A stretch of DNA of 64,000 nt from Begonia masoniana (Eukaryota > Streptophyta > Magnoliopsida > Cucurbitales > Begoniaceae). The translations under genes were made by a program, and so were the position numbers. Of the stretch, positions 1 to 11,333 are shown in pieces. The stretch covers positions 26,272,996 through 26,336,995 of the forward strand of contig CM039502.1 of the NCBI GenBank assembly GCA_022432975.1. Reading direction: 5' to 3'. The notes under the pieces are model-generated. The model was not told the origin of the DNA. It did not search any database and saw nothing but the letters and a program-made list of their open reading frames with translations. Position 1 is the stretch's first letter; each line of letters opens with the position of its first letter.

Positions 1-1478
1 CTTTTCTGAAGACATCTTCCGATAGAATTAAACCTACATCATCCGATGGCTTTTCTGAAGACATCTTCCGATAGAAAACAGAGCGACATTTCAACTATTT
101 CTTACTATGCAAGCACAACTCTAAGTACAGAAAAGAATTTACTTATTTCACCACAACCATTCAAAAACAATTCAAATCATTGCATTACTCAAGTCCAGTA
201 TAATCCAGCGTTATAAACCAACGGAATACTATTATCAGAAAAGTCTCAAAGTACTTTTTGAAAATATCAAAGCAACTTCTATCATCAGAAAGTTTAACAT
301 ACTCAAATTGAAATCATTGTCCACTAAACCTTCACAACCACTGACACCAGTTAAACCGCCCCATCAGATGCCAGATCGATGCCTGATTGCACCCCTCCAA
401 CCTGCCTAGTCCTCAACCAACTAAGAGAATTCACCTGTGGTATCCTCAACACCTACATCACAAAACTCATCTATTAGCCTAATGCTAAGTAAGTAAAGCA
501 GTAATGAAATGAAATGCTGAAACATAAATTCCTAAACGTGCAATTTCTACTTTCTCATCTCAGTTGCATTCACGTTCATTCATAAGCTGATCTGATCCCT
601 CGGTTCCCTTGAGAAGTGGATCAATTTTCCCAATGTTATACATCCTCTACTCGATTAAAGGGCGGATGAATTCCCTTAATAGCTGATCTGATCCCTCTGT
701 TCCCTTGGGAGTGGGATCAATCCTCCCAATGTTATAAATTCTTTTATAAGTTAAGGGGTGGATTAGTTCCCTTAATAGTTTGTCTGTCACATTCAGTTCA
801 TGCCTTACCATCCTTACATGGAAATTCATTTTCGTAATCTTTCAAAAAAAACATGATGCATGACATACAAAATCATTCACAAGATACATAACCCTACTGT
901 TTTGTGATGTAGGCCCGAAGGCACATGTATACTTTACTTACCTGGCTTCTGGAAATTGTCTGGTCGCTAGTTACTTCAGAAATCTGGTCACCTAAGTTCA
1001 TAACAGAATATAAATCAAAACTTCACTAAACTTCACCAAGAATCAAACAGTGGTCCGAGGAATCTAGTTAGAAACTCTACTACCCGAGCATTCCCCCTTT
1101 ATCACTAAACCCGAATCTACGCTCAATCTCAGCATCCTCAAAATCCTCACATTGTACTCCTTCAGGTATTTAACCACTATATCATGAGAGAAATGAGGAA
1201 AACTTACCTAAGTCGAAGGAGAATCGGGCGAGGAAAATCGCCTAGAGAGCTCGGCTGCTCAAGCTGAAAACCCGAAGAGAAAGGTATGAAATGGTGGCGG
1301 CTACAGTGCATTAAACCCAATCCCTCTTTCCTTAAATACATTATCCACTTTTAAAAATGTAATTTACTCTAATGCCCTTGTCTAGTCTAATCATTCAATA
1401 ACCCTACTTAAAGTATTGACTAATAAAGTGTATACCAATAATAATAAAAGAGCTGGTTCGATAGAATCGGGTGTTACA
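1..1478 (-). mobile_element. Partial Ty3/gypsy-type LTR, minus orientation, cut by window edge
   Basis: The plus strand ends in GTGTTACA at 1478, so on the minus strand the LTR begins TGTAACACC. It shares blocks with the LTRs at 2652-4811 and 57633-63655: the twice-repeated leader block around 590-780, the CCTACATCAC arm at 452-461, its complement GTGATGTAGG at 904-913, and a splice-donor-like GTAAGT (minus) at 936-941. Positions 1-80 carry CATCTTCCGATAG and CATCATCCGATGG words. The LTR abuts a gag relic with no polypurine tract between them, and it differs clearly from the LTR at 2652-4811. I therefore read it as a later element inserted into the older one, with ACTTA (1479-1483) as the visible half of a possible TSD. 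Confidence 0.75.
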
Positions 1479-2495
1479 ACTTAGCAGGGCCATTTTTTAG
1501 AGCTGGGCAGTCCCTGTTAACATGACCAATCTTGTTACAGTTGAAGTATCGAGTAACTCTGGGCTTCGGGCAATCTTTGAACATATGTCCAACTTCTTCA
1601 CAGTTGAAACACTTTCCCGAACCCATTCTGCATTCTCCCAGGTGAAATCTTGAACATTTCAGGCACTGAGGAAATCTCTTGGTGTCTTGCACCTTCTTCT
1701 CCTTTCCCAGACTACCTTGGCCTTCACTGGGCCTCTTCATCCCTCTCTGTTGGTGTGGCTGAATAAACTTTCATGGGGCTTTTCTTGGTCCAGTACACTT
1801 CATTTCTGCTTCTTCCACTTCTAATGCCGTGGACACAACTTCACTGTAAGACAAACCTTTAATACCCGAAAACTTGACTACTCTATAAATCTCTGGCTTC
1901 AGTCCATGTACAAATTGAAACACCTTATCCTCATTCCTGTCCACAAGGTGTCCAGCAAACCTGGACAGGGACTCAAACTGTCTATTGTACTCAGACATGG
2001 ACCTCGTCTGCTTCAGGTTCAGAAACTCCACCTTCTTTGTGGCCTGGACGGTGCTGTTAAAGTATTTCTCATAGAAGTTTCCTTGAATTATGTCCAAGAC
2101 ATTGCCAGAACATCAGTGGTGGTCTCCATTGTTTCCCACCAAAGTTGAGCATCCCCAGCCAAATGGAACGTTGCCAAGGTGACTTTGTCTCCTTCTCCAA
2201 CGTTGGCACATTTGAACATACTCTCAATCTTCCTAAGCCATCCATCGGCAACAATCGAATTGGTTGACTGTCGATCAAATATGGGCGGTTGTAATCTCCA
2301 GAATCTGTCTCCTGATTGCTCATTGTTGGAACACGAGTTGGCACTCCCTTGCACATCTCGGTTCAAAAGTAGTCCCAATTGCTTAGACTACTGACGCACC
2401 AAAACTGTCAGCTCCCTAGACACACTAAGATCCTCCTCAATTCTCAAATTTGGTGTCTCTCTTGGTACTCTTGGTCTTCCTGGTCGTCTAGCCAT
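1479..2495 (-). pseudogene. Ty3/gypsy gag relic
   Basis: Read on the minus strand, an ATG at 2493-2495 opens an arginine/proline-rich leader, followed by the retrotransposon gag domain (tryptophan-rich helix segment and an FYEKYF-like motif near 2060-2080) and two zinc knuckles of the C-x2-C-x4-H-x4-C type near 1500-1640; the second begins with F instead of its first Cys. The frame is broken by an in-frame TAG near 2390, a TAA followed by a one-base shift near 2085, and an in-frame TGA at about 1771. The reading ends in a stop codon formed at the border with the LTR at 1-1478. No protease or polymerase is seen; those parts would lie left of the window or are lost. The protein would have packaged element RNA in cytoplasmic virus-like particles. 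Confidence 0.8.
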
Positions 2496-2636
2496 TCTTG
2501 CTATATTCCTGGACAAGGTTAATTACTCTCATAAATATCTAGCAACTAAGGTTAACATAAACACTTACAGTTGTTGGAGTACTCTCATATGACGATCGGC
2601 ACTGATGAGTGATCTTTTGAACGGTTTAACAAAATG

Positions 2637-2648
2637 TCTCTGATACCA
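2637..2648 (-). other. Primer-binding site (tRNA-iMet type)
   Basis: The minus strand reads TGGTATCAGAGA, the usual complement of the 3' end of plant initiator tRNA-Met, three bases from the LTR border at 2652. It fixes the element's orientation as minus. Confidence 0.85.
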
Positions 2649-2651
2649 TAA

Positions 2652-4811
2652 TGTAACGCCCCAAATTAATAAACCCGGTTTGTTAATCACATACTTTGAC
2701 TGTATTAAGAAAATTCTAGGGAAATTTAAAATTTCCACTCAACGGCTAAAATTTGAAATTTATTTAAAAACATCAAAAACTTGCAGTTGAAAAATATTTG
2801 TGTAAAACAGAGTCTTTACAAAAACAGACTAAAAAATTCTTACTGTTTAAACAAGACCATGAGGAAAACGTTCGAAACTTTTCGGAGACATCTGTAGCTA
2901 GCTCGACATTATTGTCAATCTGGCGCCTACAGAGTTTTTCGACTCGGACCTTGGACAACACGCCTGTCTACGGCTTTGGTCGACGAACTCTGGACAAGCG
3001 ACTTTGGACGACTAGCTCTGAACAAGTGACTGTGGACGATATCGCTACAAACAACATTAATTTAAATGACAATGTTTTAGATAACAATACTCTGGATGAC
3101 AACTTTGGACTACTGTTCCCCTCGTCCACGGCTACATAGGTTTAACGTCTACGGATTTTCGTCCACAGACTTACTTAAGTTTTATCGTCTACGGGCCACG
3201 TGACTTTATCGTCCACGGGCCACGTAACTTCATTACTCACGGTTTACAAAGACATCATTGTCCACGGACTAAAGTCCATAGACTTACTTAAACTCATCGT
3301 CCACGGACCACGTGACTTTATCATCCACGGGTCACGTGATTTTGAACGATGTTCCTATTCCTAACCTGAGACGACTACACTTGTCCACAGAATAAGCAAC
3401 TGTTTCCACCTTCGACTCTGGACAATATGCTCGTCCACGACTTTGGACGACATTCTCGTCCACAACTCTATGACAACAACTTGACCGATTACACTCTAAG
3501 CAGTGAACAACTCTGACTATTGAAAGAACTTGCAAATTTTCACAGGTACCATTCAAAATAACTTGACTTCATAAAATGCCAACATCCAGTAAAAGAACTA
3601 CAGTTAAAACTAACAATGTTTCCTTATCAGTGTAACTTCAAAAAAATATAACAGAAATATTAAAACTATCACTGTCATAAAAATTCTCAGCACACATCAA
3701 TAAAACACTTGTCCACTAAGACTTCACATACTGACATTAGTTAAACCGCCTCATCAGTGCACCAAACCGTGGCATAGATGTGCTCCATCAACTTCGTCTA
3801 TCCTTCTGTAAACTCAGAGAACTCACCTATTGAAACCTCAGCACCTACATCACAAAACTCATCTATTAGCCTAATGCTAAATAAGTAGAGTAAAATGAAA
3901 TGAAGTACTGAAACATAAAACTTAATCATGCAATTTCTACTTTCACAACTCAGTTGTATTCGTTTTATGTTGATCCCTCTGTACAATGGGAGGTGGATCA
4001 ATTTCCCAAGGTCTACATCCTCTACTTGATTAAGGGGCGGATTAGTTCCCTTAATAGCTGATCTGATCCCTCCTTCGATGGGAAGTGAATCAAATTTCCC
4101 AAAGTCTACATCCTCTACTCGATTAAGGGGAGGATTAGTTCCCTTAATAGTTTGTCTGATTCAAACTACTCATGTCTTACCATGCCATTACATGTAAATT
4201 CTTTTTCGTGTTCTTTCATAAACATGATGCATGACATATTGAAAACATACAAAACAAGCATAAATCCTACTGTTTTGTGATGTAGGCCCGAAGGCACACA
4301 CATACTCTACTTATCTGGCTTCCTAGAAATGTTTGGTGGAAGGCTACTTCGGGAGTTGACTCAAACCTAAAACCATAGACAGAATATCGATTAGATCTTC
4401 ACAAAATCTCATTCTAAACTATTCAGAAGTCTAAGGAGGCTATTTGGGAGCTCTGTTCTTCGGGCATTCCCGAAACACGCTTCTACAAGCTCCCCTATCA
4501 TCTATAATCACTAAACAACAAGAAAATTGAAATTAAGCTCACCTAGGTTGAAGAAATCGGAGGGGAAATTGCTAAGAGGAATCTGCTCTGCTGAGTTGAG
4601 CTGAATGCCGAATGAAGAAATGAGAAACAGTGGCGGCTAAACCTTCATTAAACCCTCCATTTATAACACTTGCTCCACAATTACACTTACGCCCTTTACT
4701 AACCAACTTTAACCTATTTAAACAACCAATCAAATTTACTTAATTCTATAAAAATAAAAGTCACATAATGATACTATTAAAAAACAAGGCTGACAATTAC
4801 CGGTTGCTACA
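2652..4811 (-). mobile_element. Ty3/gypsy 5' LTR (minus orientation)
   Basis: It begins TGTAACGCC and ends GCTACA on the plus strand (TG...CA ends on the minus strand) and lies directly upstream of the primer-binding site. A TATA-like TTATAAAT (minus) is at 4659-4666. The arm pair CCTACATCAC (3844-3853) and GTGATGTAGG (4277-4286) is present. About 3126-3480 holds an irregular run of GTCCACGG/CACGTGAC words, a degenerate counterpart of the arrays in other LTRs here. The far TSD copy would lie outside the window. Confidence 0.8.
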
Positions 4812-5400
4812 TGCCCACCCCCTTTTCACTGCCTTTGTTGTTTGACCCTCTTTTTCTGCTCTGACTAACGAGTTCTTCTCCATGAGACTTAGATCTAACA
4901 ACAATTTGCTTCATCTTCTCCTTTGATAATAATGTTTCATCTTCTTCTTTGATAAAAAGACACCATAAACATCTTCCAGAGTTAAAGTATCTCAACTATA
5001 CCAAATAGTCTCTCTGAAAGCACCATATGAAGCAGATAACGAGCACAATAGAATCATCCCCAAATCCTCATCATCGTACTTGCATTCTATAGTTTTCAAA
5101 TCTGAAACTAACTCATTGAATGTGGTCAAATGTTCCTCAACTGAACTATCTTTCATCAACTGATAAAAATATAAATGTTGTTTCAGATGCAGTTTACTCT
5201 ACACAACTGCTCCAACTTCAACCATAATTTGGCATAAATTTTCTGTTTAGAACGTCTTACAAAATCTGATTTGACAAATGTAGATGTACAAAAAATAAGG
5301 TTTTTTGATCTTTTAGAATTTTCTCCTCTTCACTCCGAAACAAGAGCATTTTATTGAGCCCTAACCATGTGTTGTCTAAATTCATTTGTGCGAGCACATC
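4812..5400 (-). pseudogene. Ty1/copia gag relic (UBN2-type)
   Basis: Translating the minus strand gives a recognisable copia gag core: an LWLKLEQL-like segment near 5215, LMKDSSVEEHL near 5150, a FNELVSDLKTI helix near 5100, and an LLCSLSASYGAF-like segment near 5025, in the order usual for gag-polypeptide domains of copia elements. Frameshifts near 5200 and 4930 and an in-frame TGA near 4993 break it. The relic stops at the gypsy LTR at 4811, which probably inserted into this older element. Only the gag part is visible. Confidence 0.7.
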
Positions 5401-5620
5401 TCGTATCTTCACCTACCATAACTGAAATCTAGTATTTCGATCTAATAATGAGATGTCAAATTTGAACGAACACATCGCTAAAAAAGAGAACAATGACATC
5501 GACGGGAAAAAAAAAAAAAAATTTCCCCAAAAAATACAAATTTCTCCTCCCGAATTGCAATCTCAAAAAATAGTTTGATTAAAGTACGAAACTCTTAACC
5601 TTACTCTGAATTTTTTAAAT
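5401..5620. other. Copia leader or N-terminal gag remains
   Basis: Between the recognisable gag core and the degenerate primer-binding site the DNA should hold the leader and gag N-terminus. It is AT-rich with a poly(A) run near 5508-5520, and I could not place a reliable reading frame. Confidence 0.35.
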
Positions 5621-5636
5621 CAAGTATCTAATACCA
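5621..5636 (-). other. Degenerate primer-binding site
   Basis: The minus strand reads TGGTATTAGATACTTG, which departs from the tRNA-iMet primer-binding consensus by a few substitutions. Its position just upstream of the copia gag relic supports the reading. Confidence 0.5.
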
Positions 5637-5641
5637 ATTAT

Positions 5642-6351
5642 TGAAAATTAAACGCTAATAATCAAAAAAGAAAATAAACTGGGAAAGACAAAAACACTAA
5701 AATTTACGTGAAAAATCCTAACAGGTAAATACTACAAACATAGAAGAAATTTACTATTGGAAATCAATATACAAATGAGTTTTGAGACTCAAGTATCAAT
5801 ATATAGAGCAAACAAAAAACTCTAATATTGATATACGAGTCTGATCCGACTCAATTAGAATTTTTGTCCCACTGAACTCTAATAGTTTTACTATTTCACT
5901 TACCCATGTTGAAATTCAAAAATCAATTTGTAAGATCCAGCAATTCACCACAGCATCAACCAAACTACAATTTCCTAAATAACCCGACTAAAAATTTAGA
6001 ACTATGAGAACTCTTAATCTCTCCATCACAAACAAACTTAATTATTGACTTACCCTTCAACGAATGATGAAAACATCCTATTTGCATAGCCAATAAATTC
6101 TTTCGGCGAACTCTCAGTCAAAGATAGGATATTCACTTGTAGAGAAGTAACTGGAAGATTGAAAGTTTTAGAGAGAGGGCGAGAGAGAGGTATAGAAGAA
6201 TTAAAAAGAGAGAGCGGGGAGTTACAAATTACGCTCTCCGTTAATTGGGGAGGAAATCTCCTATTTCCGTAACCGTCCTTAGAAAAATAGGAGCTTAATT
6301 TAATTTAATTTATTTATTTATTTTTGGCAGTTTTCACCATATGTGACAACA
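5642..6351 (-). mobile_element. Probable copia 5' LTR (minus orientation)
   Basis: The stretch begins TGAAAATT and ends GACAACA on the plus strand, giving TG...CA ends. It lies directly upstream of the degenerate primer-binding site and is about 0.7 kb, a plausible copia LTR length. The second LTR is not in the window, so the outer border is tentative. Confidence 0.45.
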
Positions 6352-8125
6352 AAAAAAAAAGCATTAATTTCTAATGATTTGTTTAGGTTTGGTAAACCAA
6401 ACTTTGGCCACTATTCTGCCTTCGGTCAACGAAATGTGGCCGACAGACATTGGGGGTTCAAAAGTTGACCTTAGAAGCACCAATGTGTCGCTTACAAGGC
6501 TACAGACAAGGGCATGCCATCGTCTTTCCCGATCTAATCCTTCAATGGTCCTCATTTTATACATGGTAATGTGACGCTCAAATTTTATTTGTACATTATA
6601 ATTTCACATTTTAAGGTGGCGTGGCATCTTTGTCTGTTGACACATCTTCCTTTAATGCAGATAAAATAAGAGTAAAGTTTCTTCTTAAGAAATTGAGACC
6701 CTGTGCAGTTATACTACCACAATCTCATCCGTAAGTCTTTGTTCTTTAAGGTATTTTACCCTAACCCTCTCGACGAAGACTTTTGGGTTCTTAATTTGAC
6801 ATATATAGACTTTATTTTTCTCCTTGCTTGTCTATTTTTTATTCTTCAACTTTTAATTGTCTCCGATGAAGCAAGTTTGATACTTATCAGAATGAATGTA
6901 ATGCTGTGATATAATAAGGATAGATATATCTATCTGGACTCAAAACTTTCCTCATTCTGTGGGTGGCACCTTTGTTGCTAGCTGAGAAATTTTTGATAAA
7001 AAAATTAAAAACATAATTTTATTTTTATATTTTTAAATTCTGATTCGCCGGAAATCTAATTGTTTTCCAACTCTATCTGAAGTAAATTTGATTTAAGCAA
7101 CCTTACTTTTTAGATTTCTAATTATGCAATAATTTTCAACTTTTATCGATTTGACAATTTGACCAAATATAATATGTGATTGAATGTTAATGAATTACAA
7201 CATATCAAGTCAATCCAGAAAAAGTTGATTTCGAATAATGTAAAAAAAAATTACTGGGACATTGTCTATACTAAATTGTAATTATATATATATAAATGAA
7301 GAAAAACAAATATTCATAGAACTTTGCCATTACATTAAAACTAGTTTATGCTGCACGTTACAAATTTAGAAAATTTAAATAAATTATTTATTATATTTGG
7401 TTAGTCATTAAATTAGTAAAAAAGAAATATATGTTAGTTGATATTAGAATTGGAAGCTAGCTACCCGTCTCTGGGCAAGAACTCGACCTCCCTTCGCTAT
7501 AGTGCCTGCCCATTTTGTCTTGGTCACTTAGATTTGATTCGATTAGATTTGTATATTGTATTTTCTCGTTAATAAAACTAAATATGTCATGCTTGGGTAT
7601 AAATATAAAAGACAAAAAAAATAAATTAATGTTATAAAAGTAGAGTTTGAATAATAAAAATCATATGGTAGAGTACATGAATCTTGATTTCTACAATATA
7701 AATATAATATGTGTATATATATTAATAGAGTACATTAGGTGATGTGAATCTTATATTTTCAACTTTTTCTTTATAGTTTTGGGCTGATTTAATTAAAAAA
7801 TGGCATTTCAACAAATCTAATAACACAACAACGAATAATTAAAAAATATATAGTTACGCAATAAGAAAAACAAGGTCAATTCACTTATAATAATAAATAC
7901 AATATAAACATAATTGCATTATTTAACTATAAAGTATGTCACAAAAATGACGCACGTATAGCACTTTTTCCTGCCAGTCCCACCCACCTACTAGTCTGAT
8001 CTGAAATATAAGTTGTATGTGTTTTTAAAAAGCAGTTTTTCAAAACCAAAAGTTCATTTTATTTTCATCCGCCTTTTCTTTTCTCAATAATTTTTCAAGA
8101 AAATAAAATAATATTGAAATGTAAA
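6352..8125. other. AT-rich intergenic DNA, no gene recognised
   Basis: Short open frames on both strands at 6364-6574 and a 68-codon frame at 6703-6909 have no family features. GTCAAC/GTTGAC words (W-box-like) occur near 6424-6460 and 6636. The rest is AT-rich with poly(A/T) runs. Confidence 0.5.
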
Positions 8126-8135
8126 ATAAATAATA

Positions 8136-8560
8136 GGGTTAAAACCAATTTGAACTCCAAAGTATGAGTTTAATTTGAAATAACCCTTAAACTAAAAATT
8201 TTAACAACTAAAACCTTAAACTATCCAAAATGTAATAAATCAAACCGTAGCAGAGAGCCGATCACCTCCCGTTCTCAATTTACGCGAGATTAGGGAACCG
8301 ATATAAATTGAACGCCCCCGATCTATCCAATGCTTACGTGGCACTGTATATATGAAGTCGGAGGGTAAATGTGAGGGGTGGAGACCTCCCGTTTAATTTG
8401 CATTGCACGTGATTCGAGATCGGGGAGACACCGTCTCAGATCGGCCCCCATTCCCTGCCTCTTCCTTTTCAAGGTCCTCGGATCGGCCTCCTGTTCTCTG
8501 TCTCTTCCTTTTCAAGGTTCTCGAGAACTGGGGGGTCACCGCCCCAGATCGTCCCCCGTT
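8136..8560 (+). repeat. Left terminal inverted repeat of the MULE
   Basis: It aligns with the reverse complement of 10890-11289 over its whole length with scattered substitutions and small indels. The inner part carries TCTTCCTTTTCAAGG twice (8461-8475 and 8502-8516). Confidence 0.8.
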
Positions 8561-8939
8561 GTTGCCCCTAATTTTTTTGTAAGATTGAGAATGGGTGGTC
8601 GACACCCTGAAATGGCCCCCAATCTCAATTATTTTGCGTGAGAACAAGGGGTCGTTCTTAGGAATGGAGAACCGATCTTCGACACTATATAAGGAAACAC
8701 CCCCATTCTCACCCCTTGTTCACAAAAAACCTTCAAATTTCTACTCTTTCTTGCTCCGGTGAATTGTCTCTATATTGGCGATGTCGATGGATTCTGATTC
8801 GAGTAGATCGGCTGATTTATACGAGACAACAACGTGTGATGCTAATATAGACTAGTATTCATACTCCACGCTCATATATTATGATCTTCAGAAATTCGAT
8901 CACTTTGAAAATAATGAAGAAATAGAGGAGCAATCGACG

Positions 8940-9520
8940 TCAAAAACTCTAGATAAGCTTTGAACACTGGTCGACTCGGAAGAAAATGAAGTGAAAATCA
9001 TACCGATAAGGGAAGAAATTTTGATGAGATTTTATCTGGAAAAAAAATATATTTCTTTAAAGACAATTAGAGAAGAAATAGTAGAATATGCTTTGAATAA
9101 TAGTTATTGATCAAATTCATTAAAAGTGAATTTCGGTGACTGACGACAATGTTTGAAGACGGATGTGATTGACAACTGCATAGTTCGAAAATATAAAATG
9201 AGCTTAAATTTCAAACAAAAAGTTTCAACGATTGTAACAAATGTTCAAGAAAAATTGAGAATCGACACGCTACTGCAAAATGAGTGGCAAATTATTATTT
9301 GGATAGGTTCAAAAATCAACTTACGTGGAAAATTCTGTCTATTATCGAGACAGTGAGAAATGATTTGAATGTCAACATTACACTAACTCTTGCTAGAAGA
9401 GCAAAAAGCGAAGCTCGAAAACTTAATGAAGGGAAGAGTGACGAACAATACAAGCTATTATGGTTGTACATCCACCTACTAGTCGTCTCAGGGGACAATG
9501 GTCGAGCGGGGGCATCCTCC
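8940..9520 (+). pseudogene. MULE transposase N-terminal relic
   Basis: A frame from about 8982 reads a charged segment followed by SLKTIREEIVEYALNNSY, resembling the MuDR-type DNA-binding domain in which a helix is followed by a YA-x-NG-like turn. After two in-frame stops (near 9109 and 9142) and frame changes, 9284-9460 reads LARRAKSEARKL and DEQYKLLWLY, the spacing typical of the region before the catalytic DDE core of MURA-type transposases. The DDE core and SWIM zinc finger are absent; at about 9530 the sequence passes into unrelated DNA. When intact the protein would bind the terminal repeats and cut the element out of the chromosome. Confidence 0.7.
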
Positions 9521-9559
9521 ATATGAATATCTGCAGGGGCGGAGGCCCCTTGATCTCAC

Positions 9560-10490
9560 TTGAACACCCAAGTCTCGTCGACTTCAACTAGGCCTATCCG
9601 AATTAAATGAAGCTTATCAAATACATCGCAAGATCTCTGTACTCTCATCTACTCTCCAGTCAGTAGCTGAATTCGAGCTTGCTCGACGATCTTCTGTATC
9701 AACGTGTCGTGTGACAAATTCTTGTTGCACGTCCGACCAATCTAATGTATATGACATAAAATCACGAACCCAGGGTCGAACATCTCCCCGTTGTACAGCT
9801 TCTTTATCACATAGAGATTCATGCAAAATGATATGGGTTATCATATTGTTAATAACATGAACTCTGATGTTCAAATCCTTGGATTTTGGCTTCACAAAGC
9901 CACCGATGTTGGAATTGCGATGATTTCCCTAAAGAACTCTAGTCCTTCGGCCGATCTGAAAAAATCACAATCTTAGGAAGCTAGATAATATCTCTCCACA
10001 TCGTTCCCTTCTCCAGCAAACCTGAGAAATTCATTAATTGACTATGGAGGTAAAACAATCTCTGTACCAATGATATACGTCTTCAAACATCTTACCTTCT
10101 TGGCAAAGGTCAAATTTGCATAAAACAAACGAACAATTTGGTCGCAGCTATCGCCCCTCAATCCATACACCCCGTGTAAGGCAATTCTGTCGAACATCTC
10201 TTTGATCTCCAACGACTCCCATCCTCTAAAATTGACTGTCTACGAATGAATAACATAGCAAATAGACATATCTCGCTCAAACTGCTCTTGACACATCTGA
10301 TTTCGTCATCGCGCTTGAGCTGGAGCACATTGTGACGACGGTGCCTGGTTTGTTGGACCTCTTTGAGATGATCATCCTTGTGAAAACGATGTGAAATTTG
10401 GCAACGATGTGAAATTTGGCAGAGCACGCTCAGTTGGGCTACCTTGTGACGGACCTTCTTGTGACGAGGCAACCTTTCGTTTAATCACCA
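9560..10490 (-). pseudogene. Broken ORF resembling the 'putative plant transposon protein' family
   Basis: On the minus strand a frame starting near 10470 reads a Ser/Gln/Pro-rich leader, then a GWESLEIKEMFDRIALHGVYG-like segment near 10210, VRLFYANLTFAKKVR near 10120 and LINEFLRFAGEG near 10030. A later block at 9617-9895 reads KPKSKDLNIRVHVINN. The FYANL...INEFL arrangement matches the extra ORF of the copia element at 41675-43702, a family often annotated only as a plant transposon protein. At least four in-frame stops and one or more frame changes break it. It lies antisense to the transposase relic inside the MULE, so it may have been captured. The function of the family is unknown. Confidence 0.5.
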
Positions 10491-10889
10491 ATTTGGAGCT
10501 ATTTAAGAAAAATTTGGGGATTTAGTTTGAATTTTGGATTTGGGAATTTGGACTATTTAGGCCTCGAATTTGTGGAATTATTTGGATGATATTTGAAGAA
10601 AACGATTAAGGCGCGTAAAATGGTCAGATTTTGGAATGGAATCGTAGGGGGTCGAGAGAAAATCGAGTTTTTCGGCAACAGGTGGTGAGAATGGGGGGGT
10701 CGGTTCCTTATATAAAGTCGAGGATCGGCCCCCCCAATTCGGGCAATGACCCCCCATTCTAAGCCCTAATTTTGACAACGGGAGGTCACCGCCCCGGATC
10801 GGCCCCCCATTCTAAAAATGAGGTATGAGAATGAAGGGTCGCCCCTTGTTCTCAAACATCGAGTTTGAATACGTGATGCCGATCCCCCA
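10491..10889. repeat. GC-word-rich inner flank of the right MULE arm
   Basis: The stretch repeats AGAATGGGGG and GATCGGCCCCCC words in both orientations, for example near 10687-10760 and 10795-10815. Short open frames here have no family features and look accidental. Confidence 0.5.
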
Positions 10890-11289
10890 TTCTTATACCT
10901 TATTTTTAGAACGGGGGCCGATCTAGAGCGGTGACCCTCTGTTCTCGAGAACCTTGAAAAGAGAGAGACATGGAACAATGGGTCGATTCGGGGCGGTGTC
11001 CCCCTGATCTCGAATCACATGCGATGCACGTTGAACAGGGGGCTTCACCTCTTATATTGACCTTCCGACCCAATATGTTTAGTGTCACGTAAACATTTCA
11101 TGGATCAAGGGGCCGTTCAATTTAGATTGGCCCTCCAATCTCGAAGTAAATTGAGAACTGTGGGTAATAGGACATTCGCCAGTGTTTGATTTATTACATT
11201 TTAAATAGTTTAAAATTTTAGTTGTTAAAATTTTTAGTTTAAGAGTTATTTCAAATTAAATCATCATGACGTTCAAAATCAATTTAACC
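10890..11289 (-). repeat. Right terminal inverted repeat of the MULE
   Basis: It is the inverted partner of 8136-8560. Repeated GGCCCCCCATTCT/AGAATGGGGG words continue inward to about 10690, so similarity fades rather than ending sharply. Confidence 0.8.
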
Positions 11290-11333
11290 ATAAATAATAT
11301 TTACACGCAAAGAAAAATTTAAGAAAACTTTTT

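Larger units (their letters stand above)
8136..11289 (+). mobile_element. Mutator-like element with long terminal inverted repeats
   Basis: The ends are inverted repeats of about 400 bp: the left begins GGGTTAAAACC at 8136 and the complement of the right end begins GGTTAAATTG at 11289. Both arms share the same order of AT-rich text, then a GC-rich block with ACCGCC and GATCGGCCCCC-like words. A 10-bp direct repeat ATAAATAATA flanks the element (8126-8135 and 11290-11299), within the range known for MULE target duplications. Inside are a transposase relic on the plus strand and a broken minus-strand ORF. A TATA-like TATATAAGG at 8685-8693 lies just inside the left arm. The element is 3.15 kb and cannot encode an active transposase as read. 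Confidence 0.85.
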
